The position numbers and the translations under genes are program-made. Under the pieces are notes generated by a model. The model ran no database searches. It was given only the letters and a program-made list of their open reading frames with translations, and was not told the DNA's origin. From positions 36,968,042-37,032,041 of the forward strand of contig CM060734.1 in the NCBI GenBank assembly GCA_030704615.1: 64,000 nucleotides of DNA, given 5' to 3'. Origin of the DNA: Takakia lepidozioides (Eukaryota > Streptophyta > Takakiopsida > Takakiales > Takakiaceae). Positions 35,499-43,448 of this stretch are shown piece after piece; position 1 is the first letter of the stretch; every line of letters begins with the position of its first letter.

Positions 35499-35674
35499 GT
35501 GCATGGTTGCATCGCCAAAGCTGAAATTGCACCAGATGTGATTCTGAACAATACCCCTCGTGGACATGTATGCCAAATGTGGGAGCATTGAGGATGTGGA
35601 GGGAGTGGTCAACACTATGGCTGAACGAGATGTGGTGTCGTGGAACGCGATGCTTGTAGGATGTGCACAAAAAG
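35499..35674 (+). pseudogene. PLS-type pentatricopeptide repeat (PPR) gene fragment
   Basis: Plus frame gives VHGCIAKAEIAPDVILNN and, after a one-base shift, PLVDMYAKCGSIEDVEGVV then MAERDVVSWNAMLVGCAQKG. The phrases VDMYAKCGSIED and ERDVVSWNAM are hallmarks of plant PLS-class PPR proteins (organelle RNA editing and processing factors). Only about two repeats remain, flanked on the right by the dispersed repeat, so this is a relic or captured fragment. No introns expected in this family. Confidence 0.85.
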
Positions 35675-35734
35675 GTGAATGCATGTTGGAAGCAGATGCA
35701 AGTCAACATAGGAGCTAGTGTGATAAGTAGGGTT

Positions 35735-36290
35735 GGGGTGTTTGCTGGAATAATTCTAGGCTATCATTGTCAGCTGCTAGTAGCAAGACAAGGATGTATG
35801 CATGATTTGTGCAGGGGCATGGATAGCTTAAGGAGAAGGGATAGAGTGTGGGTCCAGATTCATCCAAGAGAGCCGGACTTCAAGCTTCAGATTATCTATG
35901 ATTCCCTATGGATCAATAGCTACAAGAAACCTGCATGGGTAGATGGTCAACTGGAAGCCGCAGCAGCAGTGGCACAATTGATAAAATCAGCACTGCTAAT
36001 GAAGGCACCTTCTTCAACACATTTCACCCTGTTTTCCCTCTTATCATAATTGGCCCTAAACTTTCATGTTGAATTCTGCAAGTTAGCTGGTTGAGTGAAC
36101 CTTTGATAGTTTGGAGTGACTTTTCACATGATACTGCCAATGTGACAACAGGAAAGTATCCAGAAACAGGTAACAGAGACGATGATAAGTTGTGGAATGA
36201 ATACTTTTCTGACCCCAGTCAATGGTGGGACAATCGAGGCAAAAAGGTGAATGTCTGTTGGATTACAGAGAGTAGCAGATGCAATTGAGC
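35735..36290 (+). repeat. Dispersed repeat, copy 2
   Basis: Reverse-complement match to 19,925-20,640 and direct match to copy 3. Shared phrases include gggatagagtgtgggtccag, tgggtagatggtcaactgg, and the block from gcacaattgataaaatcag to gaaggcaccttcttcaa. Extends right through a segment (..catgttgaattctgcaagttagct) also found in copy 1. Confidence 0.75.
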
Positions 36291-36520
36291 ATAAGAACTA
36301 GTGTGATAAGTTGAGTTGGGTGTTTCCTAGAACAAATCTAGGCTGCCCTTTGTCTGCAAGGCAAGGATGTATGTATGATTTGTGCAGAGGCATGGATAGG
36401 TGAAGGAGCAGGGATAGAGTGTGGGTCCAGATTCATCTAAGAGGGCCGGATTTCAAGCTCCAGATTACCTATGATTCCCTGTAGAAGGATAGCTACAAGA
36501 AACCTGCAGAGGGAGGCCTT
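36291..36520 (+). repeat. Dispersed repeat, copy 3
   Basis: Direct repeat of 35,705-35,930 (aactagtgtgataag.., gcaaggatgtatgtatgatt, agggatagagtgtgggtcca, tagctacaagaaacctgca). Ends at the GC-rich palindrome cluster, as copy 1 does. Confidence 0.75.
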
Positions 36521-36527
36521 CACGTGT

Positions 36528-36600
36528 GATGACGTGGAGTGAGCCCCGTGACGTGGCGTGAGCGCAGTTGCGCTCACGTGACCAGGCTCACGTCGAGGCA
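36528..36600. repeat. GC-rich palindrome cluster, second locus
   Basis: Contains GTGACGTGGCGTGAGCG and an inverted repeat at 36,557-36,578 with 10-bp arms CGTGAGCGCA / TGCGCTCACG and a 2-bp centre. Same motif vocabulary as 20,636-20,830. It directly truncates the integrase of the Ty3 element. Confidence 0.75.
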
Positions 36601-38275
36601 AGGTAGCTGAAGGTCCCAATCTCCCAAGTGTCCCTTCTGCGAGCCATACTTGCGCAAGCCTTGCTAGACTGTTTGTACAACCCTCTCTGCCAGGCCATCA
36701 GCCTCGGGATGTACCAAGAAGTAGTGCGGTGATCTATCAAAGCTTGCTCACACAAAGCCTGAAACTCCCCCAAGAACTCTCTCCCCTGGTCCGTGAGTAC
36801 TTCGGCTAGAGTACCAAATTGGTTAAGCACTCGATTTAAGAATGCAAACACAGCCCCCTCACTTGCCTTGTCAGACAATGCCACCAGTTCAATCCACTTG
36901 GAGAAATATTCCACCATCATCAGCACATACTTGTTATGGCGAATCGTTAGTGACGATGGGCCTGCAAAGTCAAGACTCCAACAATACCCCAAACCACTAA
37001 CTGTTGTACATCCGTGTGCATGCCCCGCTACCAGCATTGTCCTTGCAGCAAACCATGAGTGTGCCACACCCCAAAATGTCCCAACTCCTCATAGGCATGG
37101 TGTATCAACCGCGCTCGTTGTGTTGGATGAGGCACAATCCTCACTCGTCCATCCTCCCATACTCGGAGTAGGTGAGTCCCCTCCCACTTGAACCTCTTGG
37201 CTCGTTGTATGATCCGATCTCTGTCCTTAGCAGTCACCCTGGCTGATTTCTCTCCGGTACGAAGGTAGGCCAACACTGTTGCATCTTCATGCACATCCTT
37301 AGCACCACCAAGCTCCTCACTGATCTCCAGATCATCATGCATACCATCTACATGACCAATCCTATGGGATGGACTAGCTTGAGCTCCCATTGCTAGGATG
37401 CACAAAAAAACTTATGCGTGTCATCCTGGCACCATCTCCTCGTCCGTCTCACCATGCCAACGAGCTCCTGTATCATCAAGCTCACTTGTGCATGGATTGC
37501 GACTCAACCCATTTGCTTCCCGATTGACTATACCGGCTCGATGCACCACTTGGAAGTCGTACTCTTGAAGCATAAGTGCCCACCGTGCAAGCTTCCCTGT
37601 AAGTCTGTCTGACTCCAGCAACCACTTCAATGGTTGGTGATCCATGACAAAGGTGAGATTGCCATAGAGGTAGCATCTGAAATGTGTCACTGCCCATACT
37701 GCAACTAAACACTTTCTTTCATATGAGCTATACTTCACCTCTGCATTATTGTTCGAGCGGTTGGCGTATGCCACTACGAACTCTCTTCCCTCGTTATCCA
37801 CCTGTGTGAGCACTACTCCAATCCCCAACATACTCCAATCCGTATGTAGCTTGAAAGGCCACCCCTGAATAGGCCGCCTCAGAATAGGTGCAGAAGTCAA
37901 TCAAGCCTTGAGTTCCTCAAAAGCTTCCTCCTGCTCTTCCTCCCACTGCCACTCCTGACCCACCTTGGTCAACTTGGTAAGAGCCTTTGCAATGCTGCTA
38001 AATCCCTTGACAAACTGTCGATAGTAGTTTGTCAACCCCATGAAAGCACGAACTCTGTTAACATCTATGGGGCGTGGAATGCGTGCAATGGCCTCCACCT
38101 TCGTCTTTTGAACACCCAATCCTCCAGGGTATATCATGTGGCCCAGATACTCAATCTGGTTGTGGAAGAACTTGCACTTCCTAGGATGCAATTTCAACCC
38201 ATGCGCTCTCAAGCGCTCAAACACCATCTGAAGGTGTCTCTCGGATCTCTTGGTCCGGATTTGATCACCGGTCAA
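36588..38275 (-). pseudogene. Ty3/gypsy RT C-half, RNase H and integrase
   Basis: Reads leftward: LHPRKCKFFHNQIEYLGHMI, RAFMGLTNYYRQFVKGFSSI and EWQWEEEQEEAFEELKA (RT thumb); TGA at 37,901-37,903; then RNase H with HTDWSMLGIGVVLTQ (Asp), YSSYERKCLVAVWAVTHFRC (Glu) and FVMDHQPLKWLLESD (Asp). The integrase zinc region follows (HHAYEELGHFGVWHTHG, 37,080), then the catalytic core SLDFAGPSSLTIRHNKYVLM and EVLTDQGREFLGEF. The third acidic position near 36,690 appears to read Gln instead of Glu. Frame changes occur near 37,430 and 37,040. The C-terminus is cut by the palindrome cluster. Starts abruptly just after the RT catalytic box. Confidence 0.9.
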
Positions 38276-38535
38276 TCCTAGAGCGTGCTGTCGGTGGTGA
38301 GGCTGGGATGACGACCAGTCATACCATCATTGTTTCTCTTATGGTGCTCAGCTAGGTTGATGACCAGCAGACCATATGAGTGCTTGCGGTGGATGCAGGT
38401 GCAGGTGCAGGTTTACGTTAGAAACATAGTATTCTAAACCGTAAGCCGCAACATATTCTCTATCCGGTTACCTTGTGGAAAGGGGGATTAGAGACATGTT
38501 TACAACCGGCGTGGTTGTGAGTTTTCATCACGGAG

Positions 38536-38958
38536 GTGCCACCAGTTGTTGAGGGGAGTGCCGGTACGAGCACCAGCGATACTAGTGGGTATACAAAACA
38601 AGGTGTGCGGTTTAGGCCACCTTCACCTTCAGTGTCTTCTGAGGAAGGTTCAGACTCAGAGTTAGGAGGATTCTCGCCGAGGGTGCAAGCCATTTCCGTG
38701 CCATTATTGTGGGATACGATGGAGGAAATGTATGGAGCTATGAAGGGGCCACGTAGGTACTCTGGAGCTGTGGGCACCATCGAGCTTGATGATTTCATAC
38801 ATGAGTTTGATAGTTGGTGTGATTTGCAGCAGATGCGCAATCCACAACTGTTTACGCCTTTTATGGTGTGGAAGGGGTTGTTTCAGCACCTTGAGGGGCC
38901 GCCCATGGATGACTACCATGAGTTTAGGTGGAGACATGAGGTGGAGATTGGGGAATGA
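38536..38958 (+). pseudogene. gag-like N-terminal region of the Ty3 element
   Basis: Open frame of 140 codons: a Ser/Pro-rich acidic leader (RPPSPSVSSEEGSDSELGGF), then a gag-type segment LDDFIHEFDSWCDLQQ and FMVWKGLFQHLEGPPMDDYH. It stops at TGA 38,956-38,958, just before text continuing in frame (RARPAIESSMMTPGV). Much shorter than a normal gag; the capsid C-terminus and zinc knuckle are missing. Placement immediately upstream of the protease supports the call. Confidence 0.6.
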
Positions 38959-38985
38959 CGGGCTAGACCAGCCATTGAGAGTAGT

Positions 38986-39586
38986 ATGATGACTCCTGGG
39001 GTAGTCCCGGTGGACAATCAGGATGGTGTGTTTCAGTTGGGTGGCCCAGCCGGAAGGAGGCATAGGCCACTGCGGGTCTTGTTGCACTCGGGAGCACAGC
39101 CATTGATGTTGGGGAGAGCAACAATTGCAGGCTTGGGCCTTATAGAGGCGGACTTGGAGCCTTGTCCTTTCCAAATTCAAACATCTTTGGGTGGTTCAGA
39201 GAAGGCGCGAGGGATAACACGCCATGAGCTCTCCATTCGATTACAGTCGGATCATCCTACGGACGGCTCAGTCATGAGAGCTAAAGCCATTGTTACGGAC
39301 GTGATGTCCTATGATGTGCTTGTTGTTGGGGCTGTGTTGTATCCCTTGGGGATTTACTCTGGACTTTTGGGAGGAAACGACATCCTACAGGCCGGAATGG
39401 CAGTTAGGGGATGGTCAACGTGCACTGCTCCCAGTGCGGTTTATTGGGAATGTAGCGGTGGATCATAGGAACATGATGCCCACATTGGCTGCATTCTCAG
39501 GGATGGTGGCTTGGGGTGGTGAGCTCTTGGAGGGCAATAGCCATGCAGATGATAGGCCACCACCTGATGAGGACAAACAAGGCTGA
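38986..39586 (+). pseudogene. Retropepsin-like protease region of the Ty3 element
   Basis: Text RPLRVLLHSGAQPLMLGRAT aligns with the clan AA retropepsin start where LLDSGAQP is expected. The catalytic Asp codon has become His (LHSGA). Downstream, SYDVLVVGAVLYPLGI fits the second half. After a shift near 39,340 the frame resumes as GFTLDFWEETTSYRPEWQLG and SGMVAWGGELLEGNSHADD. The enzyme would be inactive. Confidence 0.75.
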
Positions 39587-39710
39587 TAAGGCATATAAGG
39601 CTGATTTGCTTCCTCATGTATCTATTCATATTCCACTGTGGGGTACAGTTGGGAATTTGCATCGAATAGCAGGCGAGTGTGTGCACCAAGCATGACAGGA
39701 GGCCTATCCA

Positions 39711-40740
39711 TTGGTGAGTAAGGGGAGTTCAGTGACATCACCTGGACCTCCTCAGTTAGCTCCTTTGGACACAGTGCCCATTACCTGGCAACCACCTGAC
39801 TCAGGGATTTGTTTGCTAGACCTGTTTGGAGGCATGAGCACTGGGCTTGCAGGAGTATTGCAAGCAAGGATTAAAGCACGCAAGTACTTGTATGTGGAGA
39901 AGGATGAGAAGGATGCTCGGCGTATTTCTATGCGCCACATCGCCTTGCTCACACACCGGTATCCTGCGTTGTTGCCTCTCTCAGCAATTCAAGGGTATCA
40001 AAAGGCCTTGCCAGCAGACATTACCTTGCTGGGGGCGGATGATTTGGACCGCCATGGTGCCATTGACTTGGTGATAGCTGGATGGCCTTGCCAAGGACAC
40101 TCTCCCGCAGGTCATGGGAATGGCTTCCATGATGCACGATCGCATTTGTTTTGGGAGATGTTGAGAGTGTTGCGTGACTTGCAGACGAGGCAAGTGCAAC
40201 CTCTAGCCTATATCTTGGAGAATGTTCTTCTTATAGGGGACTCTCGGGCCAGGGTTATGGCTAGTGTGCATCAGGTGCGGTCTTGGATTGAATCGGCGGT
40301 GCTATTGGATGCAGCAGCGGTGGGATCACGCGCGCATCGACCTCGATTGTGGTGGACCAATCTTGCACCACCAGAGCTGCTCAAGAGAGTATACGATTCT
40401 ATTCAACGGCCACCCAAGGGAAGCACCACAGAGGGTGCGACATGATGACCGTCCACCTCTAGCAGTGGTCAATCGAGTGGGGCAGCCACGTGCGGCCTTT
40501 CTTACGCTCATGGGCTTTCCCTCGTCTCATGCTTTTTGATACAATGGTCTTGGGTTGATTTGGGACAATGTGCTACAGCAATTGGTGTCCAAGCCCAATG
40601 CGGATGAACGAGAGCGGACAATGGGATTTGCCACGGGTACTACAGCTGTGCCAGTTCTGTCAGAGGCATCACGCCGACATGTGTTGGGTCAAGCAATGGA
40701 TCTAAATTGCTTGACGTGGATCATTAGCTTGTGCATGGCT
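39711..40740 (+). pseudogene. C5-cytosine DNA methyltransferase domain within the Ty3 element
   Basis: Transfers a methyl group from SAM to cytosine C5 in intact relatives. Motifs in order: I, ICLLDLFGGMSTGLAG (residues 33-48); IV, IAGWPCQGHSPAGHG with catalytic Cys127; VI, YILENV (Glu170); VIII, SRAHRPRLWWTN (Arg207-212). After a frameshift near 40,430 come VRHDDRPPLAVVNRVGQPRA and then IX/X-like ERERTMGFATGTT and RRHVLGQAMDLNCLTW (to about 40,725). A TGA at 40,537-40,539 stands where Arg is expected. Motifs I to VIII lie in one open frame of 244 codons starting at 39,711. It sits between protease and RT, in the sense orientation of the polyprotein. C5 methyltransferases inside retrotransposons are known from charophyte algae and dinoflagellates. 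Confidence 0.9.
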
Positions 40741-41830
40741 GAGCAACGGAGGTTGTATGTAATGGTGGCTACTTCTACACTCCCATTGGGTATTGCATCA
40801 TCTCTACCAACCGAGACGGTTAAGGCAGTGAGTGGGGACGAGCACAGGATCATGGAGTGCAAACACCCATGGCAGATGTGGGATGAGATGCGAAAAAAAA
40901 GAGTCATTGGATCTCTCAAGGAGCAATATGAGGAGTGGGGAGAGCCATACATGGAGGATCAGTTGGAGTCCAAGGTGGCCAAGATTTTTGAAGAGGTTGA
41001 GAATGTTTCTTGCTTAGAGGATGTTCTCAAGGTGGCTATGGCGGAGCAACTGGAGGCTACGCCACAGTCAGGGTGGGAAGACAAGGCCCAAGAGGTTGAT
41101 ATCTAGCAATCAAAGGATGCGTCTCCTACCTCCAAGCCTGGTGTAACCAAGATTGCAGTCACTGAGGACAATTGGGAACCAGATGTTGGACCTACAGTCA
41201 CCGGAGGAGAGAGACGGAAGATCCAGCGATTTCTAAGGGCTTATAGAAATTGCTTTGCCTTCGGTTTGAAGGATTTGGGGAGTTGAAGGGCCAGGAGATT
41301 CGTATTGATTTGGCAAGTGACACGCCAATTTTTCGAAGGCCCTACAGGTATAGTGATATGGAGAGGTCTTTGATCCAGTCACGGACTATGGAGTTGTTCG
41401 AAGCTGGATTGGTGGAGTTGTCAGGCGGAAGTATGCCTCGGCAACGGTGATGTTAGCTAAGAAGGATATCTATGGCAATTGGACAGAAAGGAGGATGTGT
41501 GGGGACTACCGTCCTGTGAACTGTCAGATTAAGTCCGATAGATATGCCATGCCAACTCCAGAAGAGATCTTTGATGCCATTGGGCATGCAAAGGTGTTTA
41601 GCACATTGGACTTGCGATCCGGGTACCACCAGTTGCCAATCAAAGAGGCTGACAAGCAAAAGATGATATTCTGGGGGATTGACCAACATGGGAAATATTT
41701 CTTGTACCAATGCGGTTCCTACCGTTTGGGTTGAAGAATGCTCTTGTAGAGTTTCATAGGGTCATAGATAGGATTCTTGCGGGGCTAGACTTTGCCCGAC
41801 AAACAAGAGTAATGTGCATTGACCGGATCA
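40741..41830 (+). pseudogene. Linker and N-terminal half of Ty3 reverse transcriptase
   Basis: After the methyltransferase an acidic linker (MWDEMRKKRVIGSLKEQYEE, EVENVSCLEDVLKVAMAEQL) ends at TAG 41,104-41,106. RT begins FLRAYRNCFAFGLKDLG, QEIRIDLASDTPIFRRPYRY and SRTMELFEAGLVELS. It continues RRMCGDYRPVNCQIKSDRYA, MPTPEEIFDAIGHAKVFSTL and DLRSGYHQLPIKEAD, then LPFGLKNALVEFHRVIDRIL. The text stops making sense at the position of the YIDD catalytic box (VMCIDR). Frame changes occur near 41,260, 41,440 and 41,720. Confidence 0.88.
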
Positions 41831-43089
41831 TGTATAAGGTGTACACGTCTAATCCAGCAAGCTGTCTTACCAAGGCCTAGCTCAAAATTTCAGCATTCAG
41901 AAGCCCTATAGATGTTCTATGCTTATCTCAGGTACCTTCAAGGATGCCTTACTCTCCATGCCCAATTAGCCAACATATTTTTGCTGGAGAAGATCTTACC
42001 TTATGAAGGACTTGCTTGCTCCACACCATGGTCATGGCGGGAGAGGAGGCTGATATCTCATGGCTTTGGCCTTCCCATTGCCTTGGGTTCATCAATTCAA
42101 TCAGGAACATATTTGATAACCTTTTGTCATGCTCAGACCAAGGTGTTAGTAAATCAAACATAAAACTAAAAACAGAAGGGAGATTGGTTGATAATGTGTA
42201 CAAGAACCACCAAGTACACTGGTCTAAATCAGAGAGGGAAGATACTTATGTCTTGTCAAGACATGGACAAAGACCTGACAAGGTCATTGTAAAATTAACG
42301 ACAAATCAGCCTCATAACAAGGCATTATCAACCATTCTTCATTCACAAGTCAGCTTTATGACAAATCCCAGACTTCAAAGTCAATGAAATCTCTGGGTGG
42401 GGGGGGGGGGGTGGGGAAAATTAGAGACTCAATTACCACTGTTCATAGCAGGAAACCATTGTTCAGCATGCTAAAAAGTGCCATTCATGACATGCCATGT
42501 CATTCAGTCTGTATTTTTTGGTCAAGAGTAGGTAGGTCTGCAAAGCCTCCATCCCACGCCCCATGCATATCCTGTGATCATCGCGTTCCATGACACAACA
42601 TCTCTCGCGGGCGCAGGAGAAAAAAAAGCCCAAGTCCCAGCCCTCACGGCGTAATAGACAACCCTAATAAGCAATTTTTTGAATTTTTTTTAACCTTTTG
42701 CACTTTGATTCATTCCTATGGTCATATGCTAAAATCCTGCTACCATAATCATCCCTTCTACCGTTGCATCTGCCAAGATTCTCAGTAAGGCCTTCAGCGA
42801 ATTTGCTCATGATGTTCAGCATACCTAATCTTAAACCGTTAGATCTTAAATAATCTAGACCGTTAGATCTTATACAATCTAACAATTCAAAATAATTTAT
42901 CTAACCTTGTACAACCATGACCATTGCGAATTTAAATCTCATATATCTTGCGATGTTTGTTAAGCCACGTCCATCCAGGTCCAATTTATTGAACAAATAT
43001 CAAATCGACACATGTTCAAATATGACACGACCACCGTATAGACGGATGGATGTACCCATCCATAAGATGAATTCATTCATGTATATGCA
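41831..43089. other. No recognisable gene; poly-G run
   Basis: Right flank of the split Ty3 element. If the inversion reading is correct, its original 5' leader or LTR should lie here, in minus orientation. A run of 12 G lies at about 42,399-42,410. No domain recognised. Confidence 0.4.
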
Positions 43090-43448
43090 TTTAAAATGAC
43101 ACGTGTAGTGATGTAGTCATATATATAGAGTTATGAAACAATCTTCAGTAAGGCAGTCATAAGTTTACATGCCATGTCATCTCAGTCATGAAGTCATAAG
43201 TTTCCATGAAACGTCGTCCACGTGTAGTGAAACATATCACACTAGTCATATAAACCATCCCTGTCATCATGGTCAACAATGTTTGACCAATGATCCAAAT
43301 CTTTCCGGAGTCATGTAGTGATATCCATTACTACAGAGTGATAAAACTATGACTACAATGCATTTCAGCGCTCTGTAGTCATATATCTAGTGCCGCTGTT
43401 ATGACTCCGCCAAAGTCGCAGTCATAAAAACGCTCATCTGTTGTAGTG
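43090..43448 (-). repeat. CACTA-like element end, second copy (reverse)
   Basis: Ends ..CTCATCTGTTGTAGTG at 43,448. Read on the minus strand this is CACTACAACAGATGAGCG followed by (T/A)TTTATGACTGC, matching the left end at 18,952 over about 31 bases with one difference. The body is rich in tgtagtcata and tatgacta motifs. The other terminus was not found. Confidence 0.6.

Larger units (their letters stand above)
36588..41830. mobile_element. Ty3/gypsy retrotransposon carrying a C5-cytosine methyltransferase, split by an inversion
   Basis: Pieces present: on the plus strand gag (38.5), protease (39.0), C5-methyltransferase (39.7-40.7) and the N-terminal half of reverse transcriptase (41.1-41.8); on the minus strand the C-terminal half of RT, RNase H and integrase (38,275-36,588). 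The two RT halves meet without gap or overlap at the catalytic IDD region. ATTGACCGG followed within two bases by ATCA occurs in inverted orientation at both break sites (38,262-38,277 and 41,818-41,830). No LTRs identified. The reading frame is broken many times, so the copy is dead. Confidence 0.85.
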
